DNA of 19,068 bases from MGOM01 sp035693825. Its GTDB lineage: Bacteria; Chloroflexota; Anaerolineae; Anaerolineales; E44-bin32. Of the stretch, positions 1 to 8,445 are shown one piece after another. The notes under the pieces were generated by a model that made no database searches, was not told the origin of the DNA, and saw only the letters and a list, made by a program, of their open reading frames with translations. The first letter of the stretch is position 1. The number at the start of each line of letters is the position of its first letter. A program made the position numbers and the translations under genes. Location of the stretch: assembly GCA_035693825.1 (NCBI GenBank), contig DASSGB010000055.1, forward strand, positions 1 to 19,068, given 5' to 3'.

Positions 1-386
1 GCCAGCACCGGGACGTCTTTGCCCAGCGCCTCGACGATCGTCGCCAGGCCGGCCAGGCAGCTCGCCAGCGCTCCTTGGTCGGGCGAAAGCTTCGGCAGTC
101 GTTCCCAGTCCTCCGGACGGCGAATGACCCGACGCGTGTAGGTGCGCGTGCCTTCGGCCGAGCCCTGCCACTCGTCCTCCACGCCCCAATCGCGGACCGC
201 GAACGACGAGGCCGGTGTGACTTTCACGAAATCGAAATCGAAGAGCGTCTGAAATTCGATCGTCGACCGCGCCATAGCGGCCGGGTCCTGATCGTCGACG
301 GGGAAATGCCGCCAAAGAGCGACGGGCGGACGATCGGCAAGGTCGCCGGCGATGGCCGCCGCCAGCCGCTCGCGCCTGGAGGTCAT
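1..386 (-). CDS. Uroporphyrinogen decarboxylase (URO-D) family protein, N-terminal part
   Basis: The reading frame opens at ATG (386-384) and stays open to the window edge, giving 128 residues without a stop. The N-terminus starts MTSRRERLAAAIAG, then RPPVALWRHF at about 19-28 and an FDFVKVTP stretch near 50-57. This is the pattern of URO-D superfamily proteins, a TIM-barrel family that includes HemE and corrinoid-linked methyltransferases such as MtaA. The canonical HemE motif (MRQAGRYLPEY type) is not present; the equivalent place reads LWRHFPVDDQ. I therefore infer a HemE paralogue, perhaps methyl-transfer or an unassigned decarboxylase, rather than the haem enzyme. The start overlaps the stop of the upstream TPR gene by 4 nt (ATGA), so it is the last visible gene of the scpB-to-sucD operon. 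The C-terminal two thirds lie outside the window. Confidence 0.85.
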   Translation of the reverse strand, partial: MTSRRERLAAAIAGDLADRPPVALWRHFPVDDQDPAAMARSTIEFQTLFDFDFVKVTPASSFAVRDWGVEDEWQGSAEGTRTYTRRVIRRPEDWERLPKLSPDQGALASCLAGLATIVEALGKDVPVL

Positions 387-766
387 GCCCGGCCCCAGAC
401 CTCCCGTTCGAGATCCCACTGGCCGCGTTCGAGATGATTGACGTGGGCGAGGGCGAGACGCCGGAGCATCGTCGCCCGCGTTCGATTCTCGAGTCGATCG
501 GCCAGCGCGGCGGCCTCGCGAAAGGCGACCGCGGCCTGCTGCTTGCGTCCGAACATCTTGAAGCTCAAGCCGAGTCCGTAGGCCGGCTCAGGGTCGTCGG
601 GGGTAAGCCGGCGCGCCGCCTCGAACTGCAGGATGGCCTCATCGAAGTCGCCCGCCGCATAGTTGGACCATCCCTTTCGAAGCAGAGGATCCGCCTCGGC
701 AGACGCCGGAGGGGTTATCGCCGCGCCCGGCGAAACAGACTCAATGGGCTTCTCTTCATTCGGCAC
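383..766 (-). CDS. Small TPR-repeat protein
   Basis: This encodes about 127 residues. The first ~35 residues are Pro/Ala/Ser-rich and probably disordered. They are followed by about two tetratricopeptide units: the first has GWSNYAAGDFDEAILQFEAA, and the second has AYGLGLSFKMFGRKQQAAVAFREAA. TPRs are protein-binding helical hairpins, so this is likely a cytoplasmic adaptor; no signal peptide or membrane segment is visible. I chose the GTG at 766 because GGGAGG lies 4 nt upstream of it. A TTG at 778 would add four residues but would place that Shine-Dalgarno sequence inside the gene. It lies downstream of sucD with a gap of some 36 nt and overlaps the URO-D gene by 4 nt. The role is unknown; being sandwiched between sucCD and a URO-D protein suggests only co-expression. 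Confidence 0.72.
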   Translation of the reverse strand: MPNEEKPIESVSPGAAITPPASAEADPLLRKGWSNYAAGDFDEAILQFEAARRLTPDDPEPAYGLGLSFKMFGRKQQAAVAFREAAALADRLENRTRATMLRRLALAHVNHLERGQWDLEREVWGRA

Positions 767-802
767 AGAACCTCCCAAGTCGATCTCTTGCCGCTGCGCG
801 TC

Positions 803-1662
803 TCAACGCAGAAGCTCGGGGATGGCTTCCGGGTACTCCGCCACCTTCACGCGGGCCGCCTGAAGCGCCTGAATCTTGTCCGCCGCCAGACCCGAGCCGC
901 CCTCGACGATGGCGCCGGCGTGGCCCATACGCTTTCCCGGAGGCGCGGTCCGCCCGGCGATGAAACCCACCACGGGTTTGGTCATCTTGTCGCTGATGAA
1001 GTCCGCCGCCCGCTCCTCATCCGTCCCGCCGATCTCCCCGATCAGGATGACCTCCTCGGTGTTGGGATCGTCCTCGAACATGGCCAGCACGTCGGTGAAA
1101 CCGGTCCCGTTGATCGGGTCGCCGCCGATCCCGACGCAAGTCGACACGCCTCGGCCGCGCTGCTGGAGCGCGTACAACACTTCGTAGGTGAGCGTTCCCG
1201 AACGCGACACGACCCCGACGTCGCCGGGAATGGCGATGTGTCCGGGGATGATGCCCACCTTGCTTTCACCGGGAGTCAGCAGCCCCGGGCAGTTCGGGCC
1301 GACGAGGCGCACGCCGCGCTGGTCAATGTAGCGCCGAACCTGCATCATGTCCTGGACGGGGATGCCTTCGGTGATGCAGACGATCAGCGGCAGGCCGGCC
1401 TCGGCGGCTTCCATCATGGCGTCGGCCGCCGACCGGGCGGGAACAAAGATGGCGCTGCAGTTGGCGCCGGTGGCCTCGACGGCCTGCTTGACGGTGTCGA
1501 ACAGCGGCACCTTGCCTTCCAGCACCCACTCGCCGCCCTTTCCCGGACGAACACCCGCCACCAGCCGCGTCCCGTACTCCTGCATCTGCTCGGAATGGAA
1601 CAGCCCTTCCCGGCCGGTGATGCCCTGCACCAGCAGGCGCGTGTGCTTGTTGATGAGGATGC

Positions 1663-1666
<4 letters not shown>
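803..1666 (-). CDS. sucD: Succinyl-CoA synthetase (ADP/GDP-forming), alpha subunit
   Basis: The product is 287 residues, the usual length for SucD. With SucC it interconverts succinyl-CoA and succinate, with substrate-level phosphorylation of ADP or GDP, in the cytoplasmic TCA cycle. The N-terminal CoA-binding Rossmann domain shows VQGITGREGLFHSEQMQEYG (13-32). GPNCPGLLTPGE (123-134) and the GDVGVVSRSGTLTYE segment (148-162) follow. The active-site histidine that carries the phosphoryl group is His249 in KRMGHAGAIVEGG. All expected motifs are intact. The ATG overlaps the sucC stop by 4 nt (ATGA), consistent with translational coupling of the two subunits. The alternative, malyl-CoA ligase alpha, is very similar, but nothing in the neighbourhood supports it. 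Confidence 0.96.
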
Positions 1667-2804
<1,138 letters not shown>

Positions 2805-2808
<4 letters not shown>

Positions 2809-3593
2809 GGACTCTCCCTGGAGACCCGCTCTCTTCGCAAACTCGTGCCGGCGCGCCGCGGCGGCTTGTCGCCGCGGCGGCGCGAGCCGGGCCGCGACAG
2901 TTCTCGGAACGCCTCCGCCGGGACCGTGCGCCATTCTCCCGGTCGAAGATTGCCGAGATGCAGCGGGCCGAAGCGGACCCGAATGAGGCGCACGACCCTC
3001 AGGCCCAGACCCTCCGCCGTGCGCCGTATTTGCCGCTTTCGCCCTTCCTTTATGGTCACCCGCACCCATGCGCCCTTGGGCCCGCCTTCACGCTCCACCT
3101 TGGCCGGCGCCGTTCGGCGTCCGTCATCCAGGACGACGCCTGTTCGCCACGCGCGCAGCTGGGCCTCGTCCGGCGAACGATCGAGCTGCACCCGATACTC
3201 TTTTTCGTGGCCATATCGAGGATGCGACAGTTTCTGCGCCAGGTCGCCGTCATCGGTCAGGAGGATCAAGCCCTCACTGTCGGCGTCCAGGCGGCCGACA
3301 GGAAAGAGCCGCCGAGCGGAAGCCACAAGATCGATGACCGTCGGGCGTCCATCCTGCGAACGGTTTGTGCTGACGACACCCACGGGCTTGTGCAAGGCGA
3401 CGTACGTGGGTTCCTTACGGAAACGGAGTGGCTCTCCATCGACGGTGATGCGGTCCACATCGACATCCGCGCTTTCGCCCAGGGCCGCCACCCGACCGTT
3501 CACCTGGACTCGCCCGGCGCGCAGCCACTCTTCGCAGGCCCGTCGCGATCCCAGGCCCGCTCGCGCCAGGATCTTCTGCAAGCGTTCCTTCAC
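2805..3593 (-). CDS. rluB: Pseudouridine synthase, RsuA/RluB family
   Basis: This encodes 262 residues. It converts specific uridines in ribosomal RNA to pseudouridine; RluB acts on the 23S peptidyl-transferase region and RsuA on 16S. An S4 RNA-binding domain (about 1-60) shows RLQKILARAGLGSRRACEEW and the GRVQVNG loop. The catalytic domain follows with ALHKPVGVVST, and the signature GRLDADSEGL holds the nucleophile Asp103. KEGRKRQIRR is the typical C-terminal RluB/RsuA motif. The last ~35 residues are a basic Arg-rich tail that could help bind RNA. The GTG start at 3593 overlaps the scpB stop (GTGA). The family is certain; RluB is favoured over RsuA or RluE/F because scpB-rluB adjacency is common in bacteria. 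Confidence 0.93.
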
Positions 3594-4177
3594 GGCCCAG
3601 GCTCCGCCCGAGGGGCCGGCTCCGGCGTCTCCATGGGGGGCAGATCGCGCAGGCTGTTGATCCCGAAATGCTGGAGGAAGTCCGGTGTGGTCGAGTACAG
3701 GATCGGCCGCCCGGGGCCCTCGCCGCGGCCGGTCTCCTCGATGAGTCCGTATCGAAGCAGGGTGTCCAGCGAGCTCTCCGAGTTGACGCCGCGCACGCTG
3801 TCGATCAGCGGACGCGTCACCGGCTGCCGATAGGCGATGATCGCCAGCGTTTCGAGCGCAGCCCGCGTGAGATGAACGCTGCTCTCCAGGTTGAGGTAGC
3901 GCTCGACGTCCGCCGCGGCCTCGGCCGCCGTGGTCAGCTGGAGCCCGAGCCCGTGGCGCTGGACGCGCAGCCCCCTGCCCGCCAGGTCGGCGTCGAGGGC
4001 GGCCAGAGCATCCTCGATCTGGGCGAGGGTGGAGTTGAGCGCTTCAGCCAATCGAAGCGGGCTGACCGGCCCGGCCGAGACGAAGAGCAGCGCCTCCAGG
4101 CGGGCGGCGAGGCCCAGCGTGCGGACGGACAAGAGGCCCGAGGTTGGGGTGCTATAATCGGGCGCCGAATCGCTCAC
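3590..4177 (-). CDS. scpB: Segregation and condensation protein B
   Basis: This encodes 195 residues forming tandem winged-helix domains. ScpB is the kite-type accessory subunit of the SMC-ScpAB condensin, which compacts and segregates the chromosome. The first domain begins around residue 24 (ARLEALLFVSAGPVSPLRLAEAL). The second shows the highly conserved LAIIAYRQPVTRPLIDSVRG (111-130), then LLRYGLIEETG and GRPILYSTTPDFLQHFG. The GTG at 4177 has AGGAA about 8 nt upstream. The usual partner scpA is not next to it: upstream, on the opposite strand, is a lipoprotein gene, so scpA must lie elsewhere. It heads the minus-strand operon. The first ~20 residues (SDSAPDYSTPTSG) are not conserved-looking, and a plus-strand -10 box lies within them, so the true start could be somewhat downstream. 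Confidence 0.93.
   Translation of the reverse strand: MSDSAPDYSTPTSGLLSVRTLGLAARLEALLFVSAGPVSPLRLAEALNSTLAQIEDALAALDADLAGRGLRVQRHGLGLQLTTAAEAAADVERYLNLESSVHLTRAALETLAIIAYRQPVTRPLIDSVRGVNSESSLDTLLRYGLIEETGRGEGPGRPILYSTTPDFLQHFGINSLRDLPPMETPEPAPRAEPGP
4150..4158 (+). promoter_or_regulatory. Extended -10 promoter (TGCTATAAT) for the lipoprotein gene
   Basis: The sequence TGCTATAAT is a perfect TATAAT with the TGn extension, 52 nt upstream of the proposed ATC start at 4210. I see no good -35 box 17 nt upstream, as is common for extended -10 promoters. The same nonamer occurs at 12580-12588 upstream of the kinase operon. It lies inside the 5' end of scpB on the other strand, so divergent transcripts would overlap at their 5' ends. 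Confidence 0.6.
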
Positions 4178-4209
4178 GATAGAATTTCCTGGCGGCGGCG
4201 CGAGGACAC

Positions 4210-4776
4210 ATCCACAAGGCTACGTTCCCTCTTCTTCATCTCTCGCTGGCGCTCTCGGCCGTGACTCTCGCCTGCAGCATTGATCTCGGCGGGCCGGAGA
4301 TCCCTGACGCGCCGGCTGCCTCCGAGTCTTCCGCCCAACAGGTTGAAGACGCGTGGCAAGGCGCCCTGGCTGGCGCCGTCGAAACCGGGCAGCTGACGAT
4401 ACTCTTCGACGAAGCCCAACTCACATCGCTGTTGGCCGAGCGTTTCGCCGGTGAGCCGGGAGGCGCGCTGGAGTCGCCGGTGGTGCTTCTGCGTGAAGGA
4501 GCGATCCAGGTCTTCGGGGTCGGCCATCAGGGTCCGTTGCGCGCCAACATCCACCTGACCATCACTCCCGTCTTGAGCCAGGACGGAGAACTTGGTTTCG
4601 AGCTGACGTCCGCTGAGTTCGGTCCTCTCCCCTTGCCCGAAGGGCTGCGGGAGCGTCTTTCGGCAGTGCTGACGGAGGCGCTCTCCGGGCCGCTGGGGAC
4701 CCGGGCCACCGGGGTTAGGATCACATCGGTGGCCATCGATTCCGGGGAGTTGGCCATCGTGGGCGAACTCCGTTGA
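4210..4776 (+). CDS. Small predicted lipoprotein, unknown function (possibly YpmS/LmeA-like)
   Basis: The first standard start in frame is GTG at 4261, but the codons just upstream encode HKATFPLLHLSLALSAVTLACS, which reads as a lipoprotein signal peptide with a cysteine after TLA. The frame is closed by TAG at 4180-4182, and no ATG, GTG or TTG occurs between that stop and 4261. I therefore propose a non-canonical start, with ATC at 4210 (GAGGA 3 nt upstream) the best and CTG at 4189 the alternative. The mature part (~165 residues) alternates beta-rich segments such as LTILFDEAQLTSLLAERF and ANIHLTITPVLSQDGELGFE. This loosely recalls the DUF2140 (YpmS) or LmeA lipid-binding style; that is a weak structural guess. 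It is probably anchored to the outer face of the membrane. The next gene also encodes a lipoprotein, 28 nt downstream. Confidence 0.7.
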   Translation: MHKATFPLLHLSLALSAVTLACSIDLGGPEIPDAPAASESSAQQVEDAWQGALAGAVETGQLTILFDEAQLTSLLAERFAGEPGGALESPVVLLREGAIQVFGVGHQGPLRANIHLTITPVLSQDGELGFELTSAEFGPLPLPEGLRERLSAVLTEALSGPLGTRATGVRITSVAIDSGELAIVGELR

Positions 4777-4788
4777 ACCGCGGACGCG

Positions 4789-4797
4789 ATTATACCA
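4789..4797 (-). promoter_or_regulatory. Minus-strand promoter-like site (TTG-N20-TATAAT with TGn extension)
   Basis: Read on the minus strand, the sequence is TGGTATAAT, a perfect -10 with TGn extension. With a 17-nt spacer, TTGCTC (4817-4812) sits where a -35 box would be, matching the TTG half of the consensus. It would fire antisense to the small lipoprotein gene and toward scpB, which starts about 600 nt downstream. No gene start lies directly behind it. It is either the distal promoter of the scpB operon, an antisense RNA promoter, or chance. Confidence 0.35.
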
Positions 4798-4804
4798 GCC
4801 GGTC

Positions 4805-6394
4805 ATGACCCGAGCAACGAAGGCCCTTCTCCTGGCGAGTCTGATCGTGCTGGCCGCATGCTCCGGCCCGGCCGCGACCGCCGGCGCGTTGCGAGTGATC
4901 GTCGAAGTCGACGGATCCACGCTCGAGGCCAGCGTCCCGGCCGGCTCTTCGGTGCAGGAGGCCGTGGAGGCATCCGGGGTGGAGCTGGGAGAGCTCGATC
5001 GTCTCACACCCCCGGCCTACACGGTCGTCACCGACGGAACGACGATTCAGGTCACTCGCGTCGAGGAGCGTTTCGAGGTCGAGTCGAACGTCGTCCCGTT
5101 CGAGCGCCAGACGGTGCGAAACGAAGCTCTGCCTCAAGGCGAGACGCGCTTGCTGCAGGCCGGCCAGAACGGTCTCGAGGAAGTCACGTATCGAATCGTT
5201 GTCGAAGAAGGGCTCGAGGTTTCGCGGACGCCGGTCAAGCGCGAGGTGGTGCAGCCTTCGCAACCTGAGATCGTGATGATCGGGGTGGAAGCCGCGTACA
5301 GCCCGGTGCCGATCGAAGGCGTGGTGGCCTACGTCTCCGGCGGCAACGTGTGGGTTGTCAGCGGGAACAGCGGCAGCCGGCAGCCCATCGTCCTGAGCGG
5401 CGACGCGGATGGCCGGATCCTTCGTCTGTCCCCGGACGGCCGATGGGTCTTATTCACCCGGCGCGGAGCCGAGGGTACGGATGACATCAACACCTTGTGG
5501 GTCACCTCGACGATCCAGGTGGACTTCGAGCCCTTCAGCCTGCGCGCACCCAACGTGGTCCACTTTGCCGACTGGTCGCCGGACTCGACTCCGCTGAAGG
5601 TCGCCTTTTCCACAGTCGAACCGCGCCCGGCGGCGCCCGGATGGCAGGCGAACAACGATCTGATCCTCGTCACGATCAGCATCGGCAGCGGCACGGGCCG
5701 CGTGTCGGCGCGGGAGACGATCGTCCCGGCCAACGCCGGCGGCCAGTATGGCTGGTGGGGAACGTCGTATGCTTGGTCGGATGACGGCGACCGCCTGGCT
5801 TTCGCCCGCGCGGATGGCGTCGGCGTGATCGACCTGGATGCGCCGGATCTCGAACCGGCGCTGCCCCAGGTGCCGTATCAGACGCTGGGGGATTGGGCCT
5901 GGGTCCCGGGCGTGGCCTGGGGCCACGACGCGCGGACGTTGTTCACGGTTCGGCACGGAGCGCCCGTCGGCTTGGAAAGCGAGGCTGCTTCGCCCATCTT
6001 CGATGTGGTCGCCATCCAGCCGTCAGCCGGATTGCTCCTGACGATGCAAGAGCGAACGGGAATGTTCGCCTATCCCTCGGTGTCTCCGGTGAGCGAAGGT
6101 GCGGAAGGAGAGCTCGAATACCAGGTGGCCTTCCTTCAGGCTTTGACACCTCTGGAGAGCCGCGACAGCCATTATCAAGTCGTCATTCTCGATCGTGACG
6201 GCAGCAACCGTCGAACGGTCTACCCGGCCGCGGGCGAGCCCGGCCTCGAACCGCAGCGCGTGGCGTGGTCGCCGGGCGCCGACCGATTGGCCCTGATCTA
6301 TCGCGGCGATGTCTATGTCGTCGATCTGGGCTCGGGGCTCGGTCATCGGCTGACCTCCGACGGGCAGGCCACCATCGTAGACTGGAAGCCGTGA
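4805..6394 (+). CDS. Lipoprotein with DUF348, G5 domain and TolB/WD40-like beta-propeller
   Basis: This encodes 529 residues. The N-terminus ATKALLLASLIVLAACS is a clear lipoprotein signal with Cys19 as the lipidated residue. A DUF348 ubiquitin-like domain follows (about 29-80; LRVIVEVDGSTLEASVPAGS and a DRLTPP segment). A G5 domain comes next (about 85-160; EERFEVESNVVPFERQTV, then VTYRIVVEEGLEVSRTPVKR). This DUF348-G5 order is that of YabE and Rpf-type cell-wall proteins. The rest (about 175-529) is a TolB/WD40-type propeller with repeats such as LSPDGRWVLFTRRG, WSDDGDRLAFARADG and WSPGADRLALIYRG. I infer a surface-anchored binding or sensing protein; no hydrolase or transglycosylase domain follows the G5. 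No clear Shine-Dalgarno sequence is visible, so translation may be coupled to the preceding lipoprotein gene. Confidence 0.88.
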   Translation: MTRATKALLLASLIVLAACSGPAATAGALRVIVEVDGSTLEASVPAGSSVQEAVEASGVELGELDRLTPPAYTVVTDGTTIQVTRVEERFEVESNVVPFERQTVRNEALPQGETRLLQAGQNGLEEVTYRIVVEEGLEVSRTPVKREVVQPSQPEIVMIGVEAAYSPVPIEGVVAYVSGGNVWVVSGNSGSRQPIVLSGDADGRILRLSPDGRWVLFTRRGAEGTDDINTLWVTSTIQVDFEPFSLRAPNVVHFADWSPDSTPLKVAFSTVEPRPAAPGWQANNDLILVTISIGSGTGRVSARETIVPANAGGQYGWWGTSYAWSDDGDRLAFARADGVGVIDLDAPDLEPALPQVPYQTLGDWAWVPGVAWGHDARTLFTVRHGAPVGLESEAASPIFDVVAIQPSAGLLLTMQERTGMFAYPSVSPVSEGAEGELEYQVAFLQALTPLESRDSHYQVVILDRDGSNRRTVYPAAGEPGLEPQRVAWSPGADRLALIYRGDVYVVDLGSGLGHRLTSDGQATIVDWKP

Positions 6395-6425
6395 CGCCGG
6401 TCGCAGCGCCGGCGGGAGGGACAAC

Positions 6426-7376
6426 GTGCGAGTTCTCATGACCGGAGGTGCGGGATTCATCGGCTCGCATTTGTGCGACCGCCTGTTGGCCGAAGGCCAC
6501 TCTGTCATCGTCCTGGACAACCTGATCACCGGCAACAGCGACAATCTCGCTCACCTGGCCGGTCGAGATGATTTCTCGTTCGTGCGCTACGACGTTTCCA
6601 ATTTCATCTTCGTGCCGGGCAAAGTCGACGCCGTGCTTCACCTGGCGTCGCCCGCCAGCCCGAATCCGGCGTCCCCTTTCGGTTACCCGCAGCTGCCGAT
6701 CCAGACGTTGAAGGCGGGCGCACTCGGAACCCACAACGCGCTGGGTGTGGCGCGGGTCCACGGGGCTCGCTTTCTCCTGGCTTCGACCTCGGAGATCTAC
6801 GGCGATCCCGAGATCCATCCTCAGAAGGAAGACTACTGGGGCCACGTCGACCCGATCGGGCCGCGCTCGGTGTACGACGAAGCCAAGCGCTTCGCCGAAG
6901 CCATCACCATGGCCTATCACCGCGTCCACGGCATCGACACGCGGATCGCGCGTATCTTCAACACGTACGGCCCGCGCATGCGCCGCGACGACGGTCGGGC
7001 CGTGCCGAACTTCATCACCCAGGCCCTGGCGGGAGAGCCGCTGACGGTCTACGGCGACGGACAGCAGACGCGAAGCTTCTGCCATGTCAGCGACCTGGTC
7101 GACGGGCTGTACCGTTTGCTGATCTCGGATGTCCACGAGCCGGTGAATCTGGGCAATCCGTCTGAGATCACGATCCGCCAGCTGGCTGAACTCACGATCC
7201 GGCTGACCGACAACAAGGCCGGCCTCAGGATCCTTCCCGAGCGCCGCGATGCCTCCGACCCACAGCGACGTCAGCCGGATATCGATCGGGCGCGAAGCCT
7301 GCTGGGTTGGGAACCCCGCGTGCCGCTCGAAGACGGCCTGGCGGCGACCATCGACGACTTCAGGGCCCGCCCTTGA
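6426..7376 (+). CDS. UDP-glucuronate decarboxylase-like NAD-dependent epimerase/dehydratase
   Basis: This encodes 316 residues of the extended short-chain dehydrogenase family. The GTG start at 6426 has GGGAGGGA 5 nt upstream. The NAD-binding motif GGAGFIG is at 7-13, and the acidic residue of VLDNLITG, near Asp31, would hold the adenosine ribose. The catalytic residues are Tyr150 and Lys154 in SVYDEAKR, with TSEIYGDP at 121-128. The segments RIFNTYGPRM, YGDGQQTRSF and RRDASDPQRRQPDI match UDP-xylose synthases (UXS), which convert UDP-glucuronate to UDP-xylose. A dTDP- or UDP-sugar 4,6-dehydratase or epimerase cannot be excluded from sequence alone. It overlaps the GtrA gene by 4 nt, which fits supply of an activated sugar for surface glycans. 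Confidence 0.9.
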   Translation: MRVLMTGGAGFIGSHLCDRLLAEGHSVIVLDNLITGNSDNLAHLAGRDDFSFVRYDVSNFIFVPGKVDAVLHLASPASPNPASPFGYPQLPIQTLKAGALGTHNALGVARVHGARFLLASTSEIYGDPEIHPQKEDYWGHVDPIGPRSVYDEAKRFAEAITMAYHRVHGIDTRIARIFNTYGPRMRRDDGRAVPNFITQALAGEPLTVYGDGQQTRSFCHVSDLVDGLYRLLISDVHEPVNLGNPSEITIRQLAELTIRLTDNKAGLRILPERRDASDPQRRQPDIDRARSLLGWEPRVPLEDGLAATIDDFRARP

Positions 7377-7888
7377 GCGCGTTGGGCCGAAGGGAAGCGG
7401 CGCGGCTCGATCCCGAACGCGCCCGGCGCGAGTGGACTCGCTTCCTCAAGTTCAGCGTGGTCGGGACCATCGGCGCCGTGGTGGACTTCGGCAGCTTCAA
7501 TCTGCTGCATTCCGCGTTCCACGTCGCCAGCATCCCGGCCTCGATGATTTCCTTCGTCGCCGCCGGCGCCAGCAACTTCCTGTGGAATCGCTACTGGACC
7601 TATCCCGATTCGCGCAGCAAGCTTCCCCATCATCAGGTGGTCCAATTCGCCGCGGTCAGCGTGATCGGGCTGGCGATCCGGACGCCGGTGTTCGCCGCGC
7701 TCGAGCGGCCCGGCATCGCAGCCGCAGCCGGACTGATAGCGGCCGCCGCCCGCGCCGGCCTGCCGCTCCCGGCAGGTCTGCCCGCCGACGCGCTGGGACG
7801 AAACCTGGCCCTAGCCGCGGCCGTGCTCATCGTCCTGGTCTGGAACTTTCTGGCCAACAGATTCTGGACGTATTCGGACGCGCCCTAG
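7373..7888 (+). CDS. GtrA-family membrane protein
   Basis: This encodes about 171 residues. I place the start at TTG 7373, which overlaps the previous stop (TTGA), with AGGG upstream; TTG 7382 is an alternative. The protein has about four hydrophobic segments, near residues 25-48, 52-72, 90-110 and 145-165. The paired signature NFLWNRYWTY (68-77) and NFLANRFWTY (158-167) is typical of GtrA, named for the proposed flippase of undecaprenyl-linked glucose in O-antigen modification. It is thought to move lipid-linked sugars across the membrane. Between helices 3 and 4 there is an Ala-rich insertion (about 115-145) that may add a further hydrophobic stretch. Its coupling to a nucleotide-sugar enzyme supports a glycan role. 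Confidence 0.85.
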   Translation: MSALGRREAARLDPERARREWTRFLKFSVVGTIGAVVDFGSFNLLHSAFHVASIPASMISFVAAGASNFLWNRYWTYPDSRSKLPHHQVVQFAAVSVIGLAIRTPVFAALERPGIAAAAGLIAAAARAGLPLPAGLPADALGRNLALAAAVLIVLVWNFLANRFWTYSDAP

Positions 7889-8061
7889 GGCGAGCGGCCA
7901 GAAACAGTACTGAATTCCCCTTCTCCTCCGGCAACCGGTCTACGACCAACCTATATGGAATGACTCGGGGAGGCCCCGACCCTGCAATTTGCTGGCAGTC
8001 GGCGCGCGAACCACACGGACCTGTATAATCTGGGGGCGCGGGACGTAGGCAGGAGGCCTGT
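7889..8061 (+). other. 173-nt intergenic region with a short hairpin and a -10 box
   Basis: This non-coding stretch is lower in GC than its surroundings. It holds a 6-bp hairpin, TCGGGG-AGG-CCCCGA (7965-7979), with no T-run after it, so it is at best a weak terminator for the GtrA gene. Further on are the -10 box TATAAT (8024-8029) and the ribosome site AGGAGG (8051-8056) of the next gene. I see no tRNA, riboswitch or other RNA fold in it. Confidence 0.5.
8024..8029 (+). promoter_or_regulatory. -10 promoter box for the GWV-repeat protein gene
   Basis: A perfect TATAAT lies 33 nt before the TTG start, with the Shine-Dalgarno AGGAGG (8051-8056) in between. No convincing -35 box lies 16-18 nt upstream. 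It separates the new transcription unit from the GtrA gene and would also serve the thioesterase and ATPase genes. Confidence 0.55.
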
Positions 8062-8445
8062 TTGACCCGTCCGCTCAAGATCAAGCCCATCCCAATCTAC
8101 TCCACGCCCGGAGATTGGGTGGCCTTGATGCTCTTTCCCTACCTCTACAGCCCTCAGGGAGAATGGATCGGCTGGGTCACGCCCGACCGGCAGGTCTATG
8201 ACGTGGATGGGGTCTACGTCGGATGGGTCACGGGCGAGCCGCGCATTCTTCGCAAGCGCACCTACGACTCGGCGCTCGAACGCCGACCGCCTCCGCCTCC
8301 GCCGGGACGCATCCGTCCCCCGGCCACGGTGCCTCTACCGCCGATGATGGCCTCCCTGCCCTTCGAAGTCGTGGACGTCCTGGAGGAAGATCCGGAACGG
8401 CTGCATACGGTCGACCATGGCGAGCTGAAGGAGGACGTCGATTGA
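8062..8445 (+). CDS. Conserved-looking small protein with GWV repeats, unknown function
   Basis: This encodes 127 residues from TTG 8062, with a perfect AGGAGG 5 nt upstream. I do not recognise a characterised family. The N-terminal half has short repeats built around aromatic residues and GWV: SPQGEWIGWVTPDRQVYDVD, then GVYVGWVTGEPRILRKR. Such spacing suggests a small beta-barrel or beta-sandwich. The middle (about 74-94) is proline-rich (RRPPPPPPGRIRPP), and the C-terminus is acidic. No signal peptide or membrane helix is visible, so it is probably cytoplasmic. Its TGA overlaps the proposed ATT start of the thioesterase, so the genes are likely co-translated. It may act as a scaffold, since a proline-rich linker after a small domain is common in adaptor proteins; this is only a guess. 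Confidence 0.75.
   Translation: MTRPLKIKPIPIYSTPGDWVALMLFPYLYSPQGEWIGWVTPDRQVYDVDGVYVGWVTGEPRILRKRTYDSALERRPPPPPPGRIRPPATVPLPPMMASLPFEVVDVLEEDPERLHTVDHGELKEDVD
8428..8434 (+). promoter_or_regulatory. Strong Shine-Dalgarno that points to an ATT start
   Basis: AAGGAGG is a full anti-16S match, located at the end of the GWV-repeat gene. Six bases later comes ATTGA, in which ATT (8441) is in frame with the thioesterase and TGA ends the preceding gene. No ATG, GTG or TTG in the thioesterase frame lies in range of this site. The nearest, ATG 8495, is 60 nt away. Confidence 0.65.

Noticed and set aside
7965..7979. Short GC hairpin after the GtrA gene as a terminator
   Set aside because: It has only six pairs, lies about 77 nt past the stop and is not followed by a T-run.
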